Of a stretch of DNA of 64,000 nt, positions 10,352 through 19,101 are shown one piece after another. The notes beneath the pieces were generated by a model. The model was not told where the DNA came from and did no database searches. It saw only the letters and a program-made list of their open reading frames with translations. Numbering within the stretch: position 1 is the stretch's first letter; each line of letters opens with the position of its first letter. Source of the DNA: Streptococcus pasteurianus (lineage in GTDB: Bacteria; Bacillota; Bacilli; Lactobacillales; Streptococcaceae); contig NZ_CP039457.1 in the NCBI RefSeq assembly GCF_004843545.1, positions 958,501-1,022,500 on the forward strand. Direction: 5' to 3'. Made by a program: the position numbers and the translations under genes.

Positions 10352-10540
10352 GGAAAGGTAAGTTTTTACCTAGCGATGCTCTGCTATTTTCAAGCGTAGG
10401 AGAGTTATAGGAAGGTCATTTTTTAATGAAAGAGTTTCTAGCTACTAGGCAAACTCTACTATCAAAAAGTAACTTTCTTTTTAATTAAGCCAGTTTTGAT
10501 AGGTTGGAATTACGGTAGCAGAAGCTATGGAGAAACTGAT
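10352..10540 (+). promoter_or_regulatory. Long structured 5' leader of guaC (possible attenuator)
   Basis: About 190 nt separate the promoter from the guaC ATG. AGAGTTT (10431-10437) can pair with AAACTCT (10451-10457), while AGAGTT at 10401-10406 can compete for the same arm. CTATCAAAA (10459-10467) pairs with TTTTGATAG (10494-10502), and AAAAAG...CTTTTT lies inside that loop. Mutually exclusive stems upstream of a purine gene look like an attenuator or riboswitch. It does not match the purine riboswitch consensus that is recognisable before xpt. The ligand is unknown. Confidence 0.45.
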
Positions 10541-11524
10541 ATGTATAACGAAATGCCTGTCTTTGATTACGAAGATATCCAACTGATTCCCAATAAATGT
10601 ATCATCAGTAGTCGTTCGGAAGCTGACACGCAGGTGACACTTGGCGATTATACTTTTAAATTGCCTGTTATTCCTGCCAATATGCAGACCATTATTGATG
10701 AAAACATTGCAGAAGATTTGGCTAAGAATGGTTATTTTTACATTATGCACCGTTTTGATGAAGAGGCTCGTAAACCATTTGTTGAGCGTATGCACGAGCA
10801 AGGGTTAATTGCGTCTATTTCAGTAGGTGTTAAAGACTATGAGTACGATTTCGTCACAAGTTTAAAAGATGATGCGCCTGAATTTATCACAATTGACATT
10901 GCCCATGGACATTCTGATAGTGTGATTAATATGATTCAACACATCAAAAAAGAATTACCTAAAACCTTTGTCATTGCTGGTAATGTTGGAACGCCAGAGG
11001 CTGTTCGTGAGTTAGAAAATGCTGGCGCTGATGCCACGAAAGTTGGTATTGGTCCAGGGAAAGTTTGTATTACTAAAGTAAAAACTGGTTTTGGAACAGG
11101 TGGGTGGCAATTAGCTGCGCTTCGTTGGTGTGCAAAAGCTGCTCGTAAGCCGATTATTGCTGATGGGGGAATTCGTACGCACGGTGATATTGCCAAATCG
11201 ATTCGCTTTGGTGCAACAATGGTTATGATTGGTTCATTATTTGCAGGGCATTTGGAAAGCCCAGGAAAATTGGTTGAAGTAGATGGTGAGCAGTATAAAG
11301 AATATTACGGTTCAGCTTCTGAATACCAAAAAGGTGAACATAAAAATGTCGAAGGAAAGAAAATCTTATTGCCAGTCAAAGGACATTTGAAAGATACCCT
11401 TGTTGAAATGCAAGAGGATCTTCAAAGTGCTATTTCTTATGCAGGTGGACGTGATTTGCACAGCTTAACACGTGTTGATTACGTCATCGTTAAAAATTCC
11501 ATTTGGAATGGTGATTCGATTTAA
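10541..11524 (+). CDS. guaC: GMP reductase
   Basis: A 327-aa enzyme, the usual length of the streptococcal GuaC. It reductively deaminates GMP to IMP with NADPH in purine salvage. Visible blocks are [14 protein letters not shown] at the N-terminus, the substrate loop [11 protein letters not shown] with its catalytic Cys (about residue 175), and [19 protein letters not shown]. The absence of a CBS domain separates it from IMP dehydrogenase. The ATG at 10541 has GGAG upstream and begins at the family's usual N-terminus; the longer open frame from 10496 would add residues unlike the family. It is expressed from its own promoter with a long leader. Confidence 0.95.
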   Translation: MYNEMPVFDYEDIQLIPNKCIISSRSEADTQVTLGDYTFKLPVIPANMQTIIDENIAEDLAKNGYFYIMHRFDEEARKPFVERMHEQGLIASISVGVKDYEYDFVTSLKDDAPEFITIDIAHGHSDSVINMIQHIKKELPKTFVIAGNVGTPEAVRELENAGADATKVGIGPGKVCITKVKTGFGTGGWQLAALRWCAKAARKPIIADGGIRTHGDIAKSIRFGATMVMIGSLFAGHLESPGKLVEVDGEQYKEYYGSASEYQKGEHKNVEGKKILLPVKGHLKDTLVEMQEDLQSAISYAGGRDLHSLTRVDYVIVKNSIWNGDSI

Positions 11525-11540
11525 GTTTGAAATAGATATA

Positions 11541-11572
11541 AAAGCCGCTCTTTTGGAGAGGCTTTCTTTGCA
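11541..11572 (+). terminator. Intrinsic terminator after guaC
   Basis: AAAGCC-g-CTC pairs with GAG-a-GGCTTT around a TTTTG loop, followed by CTTTG. The T run is weak but the position directly after the guaC stop is right. Confidence 0.65.
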
Positions 11573-11574
11573 TT

Positions 11575-12115
11575 TTAATGATAAAACTCTGAAAATACTT
11601 TGTTTAAGTCGACATCTGCCTCGGCTAGCACCTTTTCCTTAGAACGAACAGCAGTTCCTTGTTGGGCTCTGACAAGGTGGAAAGCGTCAAAATCATAATT
11701 TCTTGGCAAATGCCACGAATGTAGTTAGGAGCAATGTTCAGAGTTGTATAGTGGTCTTGGTTAGTGTAAATAGCATCGAACCGCTGCAAGAAGCCAAAGC
11801 ACTTGGCAATCATCGGTCATTATCCCAACAGAGCCATTATCAGTGTATTTGAATGCTTTGCAAGCAATTACATATTGTCACTCTTTCATTCGTGAGGTCA
11901 GATTGAAATTATGCAAAGGTGACACATAACAATGCTTGTGATTGTTTTGCTAGAGCTAATTCAATATCAGTCAATGGAAGATTGTCAACTTGTTTTTTTC
12001 AAAATTCTTAATAATTTGTCTGGTTCAATATGTGGACTGTCTGTCGCATAAAGACTTAAAATTGTGAGGTCATCGTTTGAAAATTGGGCAGCATAATCAT
12101 CATAATTTATTTAAA
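11575..12115 (-). pseudogene. Multiply frameshifted hypothetical gene
   Basis: On the minus strand a protein can be followed only by changing frame several times. In order it reads DDYAAQFSNDDLTILSLYA, then NLPLTDIELALAKQSQALL, then YVIACKAFKYTDNGSVGIM, then FDAIYTNQDHYTTLNIAP, then DFDAFHLVRAQQGTAVRS, ending in KVFSEFYH with a stop at 11575-11577. At least three frameshifts and one in-frame stop are needed. Length would be about 175 aa or more. I do not recognise the family; an uncharacterised streptococcal protein is likely. The gene is clearly dead and sits in a decayed interval between guaC and xpt. Confidence 0.6.
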
Positions 12116-12124
12116 TCAATTGAA

Positions 12125-12451
12125 ATGATTGACAGTAGAGTCTTTTGGGTTAACGGTTTGTGGTTATTGATTTAGTTATTCATTCTATTTGTGACTTTAT
12201 GGATTGGTGCTTAGCCTGATCACGCTCAACCTTTGGTGATATTTATTGTGCTGAGCATATTGTGGACTTTGTCTTATCGACTGCTTTATTATTTCTTGAG
12301 TGAGATTAATGTCCCAATACTACCTTACCTTCATCCTTATCGTATAATGTTAAATATCCTAACAGTTTATAGTGTCTTGATGGTAACAGCGCTCATTCAA
12401 TCACCTTTAGGATTATTAGCTTCTTATAGTGTTAACGTTTTTTTCACTTAA
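12125..12451 (+). pseudogene. Small membrane-protein gene with two in-frame stops
   Basis: From the ATG at 12125 one frame encodes a hydrophobic protein of about 107 residues, interrupted by TAG codons after LWLLI and after LWIGA. The readable remainder (LVIFIVLSILWTLSYRLLYY, and later ILTVYSVLMVTALIQ) has about three membrane segments and ends at 12451. No Shine-Dalgarno of note. It is next to another pseudogene on the other strand, so the interval is decaying. No function assigned. Confidence 0.45.
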
Positions 12452-12512
12452 TAACATGTTAATGACTGTATTTTCAGAAAATTACTTCTTTTAATATAGG
12501 ACTAATGTCATC

Positions 12513-12542
12513 TTGCCATATAACCGTTGAAAATGATACAAT
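12513..12542 (+). promoter_or_regulatory. Promoter of the xpt-pbuX operon
   Basis: TTGCCA (12513-12518) and TACAAT (12537-12542) are 18 bp apart. Transcription would begin near 12549, giving a leader of about 285 nt that contains the purine riboswitch. Confidence 0.6.
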
Positions 12543-12581
12543 AGACGTGTCATTAGTTAGTGATGGTTAAAATTTAATAAA

Positions 12582-12644
12582 ACTTATTTATGCTACGAAT
12601 GGGCGTAGCGTTTCTACAAGGCACCGTAATGTCTAACAATAAGT
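12582..12644 (+). ncRNA. Purine (guanine-class) riboswitch aptamer
   Basis: P1 is ACTTATT (12582-12588) with AATAAGT (12638-12644). P2 is GCTACG (12592-12597) with CGTAGC (12604-12609). J2/3 is GTTTCTAC (12610-12617), P3 is AGGCA/TGTCT and L3 is CCGTAA (12624-12629). These are the conserved blocks of the xpt-type aptamer. C12637, directly before the P1 3' strand, takes the position of C74, which specifies guanine/hypoxanthine. L2 has only 6 nt (AATGGG) if P2 is 6 bp, shorter than the usual 7. Followed by a terminator and then xpt-pbuX, so guanine should switch the operon off. Confidence 0.88.
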
Positions 12645-12701
12645 CTTTGCTCAATGATAGTTGAGATGTTTTTGCATATAGTTGTGAAAATATGACCGAG
12701 T

Positions 12702-12748
12702 AACAAGAGGTGTTTACCATATGTGTAAACACCTCTTGTTTGCTTTTA
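12702..12748 (+). terminator. Riboswitch-controlled terminator hairpin
   Basis: The 16-nt arms 12702-12717 (AACAAGAGGTGTTTAC) and 12725-12740 are perfectly complementary around a 7-nt loop, followed by TGCTTTTATA. It lies 57 nt downstream of the aptamer and about 90 nt before xpt, the expected place for the expression platform. Confidence 0.85.
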
Positions 12749-12833
12749 TATGTGCCCTTATGCTTAGTCACGTTTCATCATAAGTTATTATTTTTAGCCA
12801 ATTCGCTTTTAAAAATTTTCAGAAGGAGAATCC

Positions 12834-13415
12834 ATGAAATTATTGGAAAATCGCATCTTAAATGATGGGAATGTTTTAGGTGAGGACATCTTAAAAGTAG
12901 ATAGTTTCCTAACTCACCAAGTTGACTATGAATTAATGCAGGAAATCGGCAAAGTCTTTGCTGATGCCTACAAAGATGCTGGTATTACTAAGGTTGTTAC
13001 TATCGAAGCATCAGGTATTGCCCCAGCTCTCTACGCAGCGCAAGCGATGAACGTTCCGATGATTTTTGCTAAAAAAGCGAAAAATATCACGATGACTGAA
13101 GGTATTTTAACTGCAGAAGTTTATTCATTTACAAAACGTGTGACTAGCACTGTATCAATCGCAAGTAAATTCTTGTCAGAAGATGATACTGTTCTCATCG
13201 TTGATGATTTCTTAGCAAACGGACAAGCTGCTAAAGGACTTTTGGAAATCATTGGTCAAGCAGGAGCGAAAGTTGCTGGTATTGGGATTGTCATTGAAAA
13301 ATCCTTCCAAACCGGTCGCCAATTATTGGAAGAAACTGGTGTTCCTGTAACATCATTAGCACGTATCAAAGAATTTAAAGATGGACAAGTTGTCTTTATG
13401 GAGGCAGATGCGTAA
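12834..13415 (+). CDS. xpt: Xanthine phosphoribosyltransferase
   Basis: A 193-aa type I phosphoribosyltransferase that makes XMP from xanthine and PRPP in cytosolic purine salvage. The PRPP-binding motif is [13 protein letters not shown] (about residues 122-134), and the N-terminal [21 protein letters not shown] (two adjoining parts) is characteristic of Xpt. RBS AGAAGGAG precedes the ATG. The gene is followed 1-7 bp downstream by pbuX, and both sit behind the guanine-class riboswitch, the same arrangement as in Bacillus subtilis xpt-pbuX. Confidence 0.97.
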   Translation: MKLLENRILNDGNVLGEDILKVDSFLTHQVDYELMQEIGKVFADAYKDAGITKVVTIEASGIAPALYAAQAMNVPMIFAKKAKNITMTEGILTAEVYSFTKRVTSTVSIASKFLSEDDTVLIVDDFLANGQAAKGLLEIIGQAGAKVAGIGIVIEKSFQTGRQLLEETGVPVTSLARIKEFKDGQVVFMEADA

Positions 13416-13416
13416 A

Positions 13417-14697
13417 ATGGAAATGAACGAACAAAAACATTCACAAGCAGCGATTCTTGGTTTACAACACTTGCTTGCTATGTATGCTGGGTCAATTTTA
13501 GTGCCAATCATGATTGCTGGCGCACTTAATTATTCAGCTGAACAGTTGACTTATCTTATCTCAACAGACATTTTCATGTGTGGGGTTGCAACATTCTTAC
13601 AACTTCAATTGCGCAAACACTTTGGTATTGGGCTTCCAGTTGTTCTTGGATGTGCTTTCCAATCAGTTGCTCCGCTTTCAATCATTGGCGCTAAACAAGG
13701 TTCAGGGTACATGTTTGGTGCTTTGATTGTGTCAGGAATTTACGTTATTTTGATTTCTGGTATTTTTTCAAAAATTGCCGATTTCTTTCCACCGGTTGTG
13801 ACAGGTTCAGTTATCACAACAATTGGTTTAACATTGATTCCTGTTGCAATTGGAAATATGGGAAACAATGCTGATTCTCCAACGGCTCAATCAATGATTT
13901 TAGCCTTGATAACAATTGCTATCGTGCTTGCGGTTAATGTTTTTGCAAAAGGCTTTATCAAATCTATTGCGATTTTGATTGGCTTGATTGGTGGGACAAT
14001 TATTGCAGCTTTCATGGGCTTGGTTGACACGTCAGTTGTTACTGAAGCACCGCTTGTTCACATTCCACAACCATTCTACTTCGGTGCACCAAAATTTGAA
14101 ATCACATCGATTGTGATGATGTGTATCATTGCGACCGTTTCAATGGTTGAATCAACTGGTGTTTATCTTGCCTTGTCTGATTTGACTGGCGAAAAACTTG
14201 ACAGTAAACGCCTCCGCAATGGTTACCGTGCAGAAGGTGCAGCTGTTTTACTCGGTGGTATTTTCAATACATTCCCATATACGGGATTTTCACAAAACGT
14301 TGGTTTGGTTCGTATTTCTGGTATTAAAACACGCCGTTCAATCTACTACACAGCCTTGTTCCTTATTATTCTTGGACTTCTTCCCAAATTCGGTGCTATG
14401 GCGCAAATGATTCCTAGCCCAGTTCTTGGTGGTGCTATGATTGTTCTTTTTGGTATGGTGGCTCTTCAAGGGATGCAAATGCTCAATCAAGTTGACTTCC
14501 AACATAACGAACACAACTTTATCATTGCAGCGGTGTCAATTGCTTGTGGTGTTGGTTTTGACGGAACAAATCTTTTTAATAGTCTACCAAGCACACTTCA
14601 AATGTTTTTGACAAATGGTATTGTTATCGCAACTTTGTTTGCTGTTGTTCTTAACTTGATTTTAAACGGTAAAACAAAAACAGAAGAAACAAAATAA
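13417..14697 (+). CDS. pbuX: Xanthine permease
   Basis: A 426-aa integral membrane protein of the NCS2 nucleobase transporter family (about 13-14 hydrophobic segments, proton symport). Family blocks: LGLQHLLAMYAGSILVPIM at the N-terminus, GSVITTIGLTLIPVA and the NAT-type segment FPYTGFSQNVGLV (about residue 285). It lies one base after the xpt stop; GGAGG at 13400-13404 inside the xpt end serves as RBS, and the ATG at 13417 or 13423 are both possible. Coexpressed with xpt under riboswitch control, so uptake and salvage are linked. Confidence 0.95.
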   Translation: MEMNEQKHSQAAILGLQHLLAMYAGSILVPIMIAGALNYSAEQLTYLISTDIFMCGVATFLQLQLRKHFGIGLPVVLGCAFQSVAPLSIIGAKQGSGYMFGALIVSGIYVILISGIFSKIADFFPPVVTGSVITTIGLTLIPVAIGNMGNNADSPTAQSMILALITIAIVLAVNVFAKGFIKSIAILIGLIGGTIIAAFMGLVDTSVVTEAPLVHIPQPFYFGAPKFEITSIVMMCIIATVSMVESTGVYLALSDLTGEKLDSKRLRNGYRAEGAAVLLGGIFNTFPYTGFSQNVGLVRISGIKTRRSIYYTALFLIILGLLPKFGAMAQMIPSPVLGGAMIVLFGMVALQGMQMLNQVDFQHNEHNFIIAAVSIACGVGFDGTNLFNSLPSTLQMFLTNGIVIATLFAVVLNLILNGKTKTEETK

Positions 14698-14707
14698 ACT
14701 AAAAAAG

Positions 14708-14742
14708 CATTTCTAAGGAATTCCCTTGGAAATGTTTTTTTG
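14708..14742 (+). terminator. Intrinsic terminator after pbuX
   Basis: CATTTCTAAGG (14708-14718) pairs with CCTTGGAAATG (14724-14734) with one wobble, followed by seven Ts. It separates pbuX from the convergent apbE. Confidence 0.85.
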
Positions 14743-14746
14743 TATC

Positions 14747-15685
14747 TTATGAATAGAGTAATTGAAAATCTTGTTTAAGACCGCTGGTGATTGCAAAACG
14801 ATTATCTTTGGTAATGATAATTCCTTCGATATTTGGGGTGCTTTGAATGGTCTCAAAAGCTTGCTTAATTGGCAGACCAAATAGACGTGTCGTCCATATT
14901 TCACAATCAACAGATAGGTCTGAAACAATTGTTAAACTCGCCATATCAGTTTCGATAGGATAACCTGTATGTCGGTCAAAAATATGATGATAATCCTTAT
15001 CACCAACTTGTAGGTGTCGTTCGTAAATACCTGAAGTCACGACGGATTTATTTTTGATTGTTAAAATACCAAGATTGTTGCCACGTTGTTTTTGGGGATG
15101 TTGGATACCAATATGCCAAACACCATTTTCACGCTTGGGATTATCGCCATAAACAAGGACATTGCCACCAAGGTTAATCATGGCAGAACTAACATTTTCA
15201 GTTTTCAAATAATCCATGATTTTATCTGCAATGTAACCCTTGGCTAACGCACCAAGGTCAATTTTCATGCCCTTGTGATTAAGAAATACACTTTTTTCAG
15301 CTGCATTTAAAATGATGTGTTCTGGGTTTGCGAGTGCAATAGCTTTCTGAATGTTTTCCTTGTCAGGAACCTTGGTATCTTCGAAACCAATGCGCCAGCT
15401 TTGCACCAAAGGACCAATAGCAATATCAAGATTGCTAGGTTGTAAAAGACTATGCGTCTTACCAAGTTCGATAAGCTCAAACAAATCTGGATGAACAGTG
15501 ACAGGAGCGATACCAGCATTATGATTAATAATCATTAGCTCAGAATCATTATCATTGGCGCTAAAGCGATTCTTATAAACGGTTAGAAGATGACAGGTTT
15601 CCTTGATGTGCTGTTGGGGAGTGTCAGAATCAACGACAATATCAATAATCGTTCCCATCATCTTTACGCTATGAGTAAGTTGCAA
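14747..15685 (-). CDS. apbE: ApbE-family FAD:protein FMN transferase
   Basis: A 312-aa member of the ApbE (Ftp) family, which covalently attaches FMN to a threonine of target flavoproteins using FAD and Mg. Family features: MMGTIIDIVV near the N-terminus, DLGALAKGYIADKI (about residue 165), INLGGNVLVYGDNP, and the HIFDRHTGYP block (about residue 227). The start is a TTG at 15685 preceded by GGAGGTGA at good spacing, which decides it over the internal ATGs. No lipobox or obvious signal peptide is seen, unlike many exported ApbE proteins, so it may act inside or through a non-classical route. No partner flavoprotein is adjacent. Confidence 0.9.
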   Translation of the reverse strand: MQLTHSVKMMGTIIDIVVDSDTPQQHIKETCHLLTVYKNRFSANDNDSELMIINHNAGIAPVTVHPDLFELIELGKTHSLLQPSNLDIAIGPLVQSWRIGFEDTKVPDKENIQKAIALANPEHIILNAAEKSVFLNHKGMKIDLGALAKGYIADKIMDYLKTENVSSAMINLGGNVLVYGDNPKRENGVWHIGIQHPQKQRGNNLGILTIKNKSVVTSGIYERHLQVGDKDYHHIFDRHTGYPIETDMASLTIVSDLSVDCEIWTTRLFGLPIKQAFETIQSTPNIEGIIITKDNRFAITSGLKQDFQLLYS

Positions 15686-15764
15686 AATGTCACCTCCAAA
15701 ATCAGTTTATGAAATTAGGATAACGCTTTCTATCACGAAAATCAAGCTCAAAAGTACAAAAAAA

Positions 15765-15794
15765 CTTTCCTAATCGACATGACTAGGAAAGCAG
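15765..15794 (-). terminator. Terminator of the tautomerase gene
   Basis: CTTTCCTA (15765-15772) and TAGGAAAG (15784-15791) form an 8-bp stem; on the minus strand the hairpin is followed by a T run (the A run at 15758-15764 on +). Confidence 0.8.
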
Positions 15795-15817
15795 TAAGTG
15801 TTTTAAAATTAACAAAG

Positions 15818-16003
15818 TTAGTTTTTCTTTTTCATTTCGCCATGTGGGTAGTAAGTTCCTTCTGGCATATCATTGATGAAAACGTGGATAGCTTCTTTTG
15901 GAGCTTTAGCAACACGTGAAACAACCTCAGTTACTTCGCGAGCAAGCTCAATTTTTTGTTCTTCAGTACGACCTTCGAATAAATCGATTTTTACGAATGG
16001 CAT
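15818..16003 (-). CDS. 4-oxalocrotonate tautomerase-family protein (DmpI-like)
   Basis: A 61-aa tautomerase-superfamily protein. After removal of the initiator Met, Pro1 (MPFVKIDLFEGRTEEQK) is the catalytic base. The GRTEEQKIELAREVTEVV helix and HVFINDMPEG strand complete the beta-alpha-beta unit, which oligomerises as a hexamer in the family. Such streptococcal proteins are orphans with no catechol pathway, so the physiological substrate is unknown. RBS AAAGGAG lies just upstream of the ATG at 16003. Monocistronic. Confidence 0.9.
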   Translation of the reverse strand: MPFVKIDLFEGRTEEQKIELAREVTEVVSRVAKAPKEAIHVFINDMPEGTYYPHGEMKKKN

Positions 16004-16571
16004 AAGAATCTCCTTTTATAATTTATCTAACACAAACATTGTAGCATATTTGGCGAATAAATTCAGTAACTTTCAGGAAAGAGAAGAAGCATTTTCAAAG
16101 GTAAATATTATTTAAAGAGTTTCAGAATATCAGAAAGAGCAAATGTGATTTTATGGTAAAATTTATTATAGGCTGCTTTTTTTGGTTTTCCTTTTCCATT
16201 TCACCGTTGTCCGAGCCTTCAAACTCTTTTTTAAACTTGGTTTTCGAAAAACAACTTTCATAATAATCTTAACCCTCGCTAGTTAGTTCAATAATAACTA
16301 TGTATGGTATTTAGTCAATATCATTTCTGCCACTTTGAACCTAAAAAATCAACTTTTGTGTATTTTATTAATAGTAATGAATGATGAGCTAGAAAACAAT
16401 ACTTTTTAGCTTTTTTGCTGTAAACAAGTTTTTTCGTCCATTATAGCGATTTACTTCGTCTATTTAAGGGTTTGTAAGGTCTATTATGCTAAATGCTAGC
16501 TTCACTTATTTAACCCTAGGCAATTTTATGGTAGAATAGAAGAATATTAGTAGAAGGTAGGATTGTCACTT
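16004..16571. other. Intergenic region of about 560 bp before tdk
   Basis: Both strands were read and no credible gene was found. The only identifiable element is a plausible tdk promoter with -10 TAGAAT at about 16532 and a weak -35 (TTAACC, about 16510). The stretch is AT-rich with multiple stops in all frames. It may hold remnants of a lost gene or an unrecognised RNA. Confidence 0.5.
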
Positions 16572-17153
16572 TTGGCTCAACTCTATTATAAATATGGAAC
16601 CATGAATTCTGGAAAGACCATTGAGATTTTGAAAGTTGCTCATAACTATGAAGAACAAGGCAAACCAGTTGTTATTATGACTTCGGCACTTGATACGCGT
16701 GAAGGTTATGGTGTTGTTTCAAGTCGTATTGGCATGCGTCGCAAGGCGATTGCTATTACGGAAGAAATGGATATTTTTGCTTTTATTCAAGAATTACCAG
16801 AAAAACCGTACTGTGTTTTAATTGATGAATGTCAATTTTTAACGAAAAAGCATGTCTATGATTTGGCGCGTGTTGTTGATGATTTGGACGTCCCTGTGAT
16901 GGCTTTTGGGTTAAAAAATGATTTTCAAAATGAATTGTTCGAAGGCTCCAAATATCTACTGTTATTAGCAGATAAAATTGATGAAATTAAAACCATTTGT
17001 CAATTTTGTTCTAAAAAAGCAACCATGGTTTTGCGAACTGAAAATGGCAAGCCTATTTACGAAGGAAATCAAATTCAAATCGGCGGAAACGAAACCTATA
17101 TCCCCGTTTGCCGTAAACATTATTTTAACCCAATGATTTCCAAAGAAAAATAA
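16572..17153 (+). CDS. tdk: Thymidine kinase
   Basis: A 193-aa type II thymidine kinase (ATP plus thymidine to dTMP; pyrimidine salvage). Walker A is GTMNSGKT near the N-terminus, Walker B VLIDECQF, and the structural zinc site comprises CQFC and a later C-x-x-H (VCRKH). The TTG at 16572 gives the usual streptococcal N-terminus [16 protein letters not shown] with AGGA 9 bp upstream; a TTG at 16563 would add three residues. First gene of the conserved tdk-prfA-prmC-tsaC-glyA block; prfA follows 38 bp downstream. Confidence 0.95.
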   Translation: MAQLYYKYGTMNSGKTIEILKVAHNYEEQGKPVVIMTSALDTREGYGVVSSRIGMRRKAIAITEEMDIFAFIQELPEKPYCVLIDECQFLTKKHVYDLARVVDDLDVPVMAFGLKNDFQNELFEGSKYLLLLADKIDEIKTICQFCSKKATMVLRTENGKPIYEGNQIQIGGNETYIPVCRKHYFNPMISKEK

Positions 17154-17191
17154 GAAAATGAATTTGCAAAAGAGAGGTTAATCGAAAACAA

Positions 17192-18271
17192 ATGAATATT
17201 TATGATCAGCTACAAGCGGTTGAGGACCGTTACGAAGAATTAGGCGAATTGCTATCTGACCCTGATGTCGTTAGTGATACCAAACGATTTATGGCTTTGT
17301 CTAAGGAAGAAGCGAGCACACGTGAAACCGTAACTGTTTACCGCGAATACAAACAAATTCTTCAAAACATCGAAGATGCTGAAGAAATGATTAAAGACGC
17401 TGGTGGCGATCCTGAACTTGAAGAAATGGCGAAAGAGGAACTCAAAGACTCAAAAGCATCTAAAGAAGAATACGAAGAAAAACTTAAAATTCTTCTTTTA
17501 CCAAAAGATCCAAACGATGACAAAAACATCATCTTGGAAATCCGTGGTGCTGCTGGTGGTGACGAAGCTGCGCTCTTTGCTAGCGACCTTCTTCAAATGT
17601 ATCAAAAATATGCTGAAAACCAAGGATGGAAATTCGATGTCATGGAAGCTTCTTACAACGGTGTTGGTGGTATCAAAGAGGTTGTTGTCATGGTATCTGG
17701 TCAATCTGTTTACTCTAAGTTGAAATACGAATCAGGTGCTCACCGTGTTCAACGTGTCCCTGTCACAGAAAGTCAAGGTCGTGTTCATACCTCGACAGCA
17801 ACCGTCCTTGTCATGCCAGAGGTTGAAGAAGTCGAATACGAAATCGATCCAAAAGACTTGCGTGTGGATATTTACCACGCCTCAGGTGCTGGTGGACAAA
17901 ACGTCAACAAAGTTGCGACAGCTGTTCGTATGGTTCACATTCCAACTGGTATTAAAGTCGAAATGCAAGAAGAACGTACGCAACAGAAAAACCGTGACAA
18001 AGCCATGAAAATTATTCGTGCGCGTGTTGCTGACCACTTTGCCCAAATTGCTCAAAATGAACAAGATGCTGAACGTAAATCAACAATCGGTACAGGTGAC
18101 CGTTCAGAACGTATCCGTACTTATAATTTCCCACAAAACCGTGTCACAGACCACCGCATTGGTTTAACATTGCAAAAATTAGATACGATTTTGTCAGGAA
18201 AACTAGACGAAGTTATCGATGCTCTTATTCTTTTTGACCAAACTAAGAAATTAGAAGAGTTAAATCAATAA
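17192..18271 (+). CDS. prfA: Peptide chain release factor 1
   Basis: A 359-aa class I release factor that recognises UAA/UAG and triggers peptidyl-tRNA hydrolysis on the ribosome. The GGQ motif is at residues 234-236 (GAGGQNVNK), and the codon-recognition tripeptide PVT lies in [14 protein letters not shown]. The N-terminal acidic helical region ([18 protein letters not shown]) is also typical. RBS AGAGAGG precedes the ATG. The stop overlaps the ATG of prmC by one base, and PrmC methylates exactly the GGQ glutamine of this protein, so the coupling is functional. Confidence 0.98.
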   Translation: MNIYDQLQAVEDRYEELGELLSDPDVVSDTKRFMALSKEEASTRETVTVYREYKQILQNIEDAEEMIKDAGGDPELEEMAKEELKDSKASKEEYEEKLKILLLPKDPNDDKNIILEIRGAAGGDEAALFASDLLQMYQKYAENQGWKFDVMEASYNGVGGIKEVVVMVSGQSVYSKLKYESGAHRVQRVPVTESQGRVHTSTATVLVMPEVEEVEYEIDPKDLRVDIYHASGAGGQNVNKVATAVRMVHIPTGIKVEMQEERTQQKNRDKAMKIIRARVADHFAQIAQNEQDAERKSTIGTGDRSERIRTYNFPQNRVTDHRIGLTLQKLDTILSGKLDEVIDALILFDQTKKLEELNQ

Positions 18272-19101
18272 TGAATTACGCTGAAACAATCAGCCAACTA
18301 GAAAAACAATTACAAGCAATCGGCGAGGACCCAGAAAATCTCACTTACGTTTTCCGTGAATTAAAAGGTTGGACCTTGCTCGACTTCATCTTACATCAGA
18401 ACCAAGCTATCACTGAAAAAGACCAAATGTTACTCGAGCAAATCATGGTTCAGTTGACAGCACATCGATCACCTCAGTACATCACAGGGAAAGCCTATTT
18501 TCGCGATTTAGAGCTTTCAGTTGACGAGCGTGTTTTGATTCCACGACCTGAAACTGAGGAGCTGGTTGATTTGGTTTTAAAGGAAAATAGCAGAGCTGAC
18601 TTGCGAGTTTTAGATATTGGTACAGGAAGCGGTGCGATTGCCATTTCGCTCAAGGCTGCGCGACCAAATTGGCAAGTAACCGCCTCTGACATTTCAGCAG
18701 ACGCCCTACAATTAGCGAAAGAGAATGCCCTCAAAAATCAAGTAGAGCTGACCTTGATTCAATCTGATGTTTTTAGCCAAATTACAGAAAGATTTGATAT
18801 GATTATTTCAAATCCGCCCTATATTGCTTATGACGATGAAGATGAAGTTGGCATTAATGTGCTCGCTTCAGAACCGCATTTAGCACTTTTTGCAGATGAA
18901 AACGGCTTTGCCATTTATCGTCAGATTATTGAGAATGCTAGTGAGCATTTGACCGAAAACGGAAAACTTTATTTTGAAATTGGTTATAAACAAGGAGAAG
19001 GTTTGCGTGCTTTGTTGAGCAAGCATTTTCCTGCTAAACGCGTTCGTGTCATTAAAGATATGTTCGGTAAAGATAGAATGGTCGTGATGGATAATGACTG
19101 A
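18271..19101 (+). CDS. prmC: Release factor glutamine methyltransferase
   Basis: A 276-aa SAM-dependent methyltransferase that methylates the GGQ glutamine of RF1 and RF2. The SAM-binding GTGSGAIAI motif is at about residues 115-123 and the catalytic NPPY at 181-184. The N-terminal helical domain binds the release factor. Its ATG overlaps the prfA stop and its 3' end overlaps tsaC by 8 bp, so the three are translationally coupled. Confidence 0.97.
   Translation: MNYAETISQLEKQLQAIGEDPENLTYVFRELKGWTLLDFILHQNQAITEKDQMLLEQIMVQLTAHRSPQYITGKAYFRDLELSVDERVLIPRPETEELVDLVLKENSRADLRVLDIGTGSGAIAISLKAARPNWQVTASDISADALQLAKENALKNQVELTLIQSDVFSQITERFDMIISNPPYIAYDDEDEVGINVLASEPHLALFADENGFAIYRQIIENASEHLTENGKLYFEIGYKQGEGLRALLSKHFPAKRVRVIKDMFGKDRMVVMDND

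Noticed and set aside
10481..10801. Minus-strand open frame over the guaC start
   Set aside because: Overlaps the guaC leader and coding region antisense; composition follows the complementary gene.
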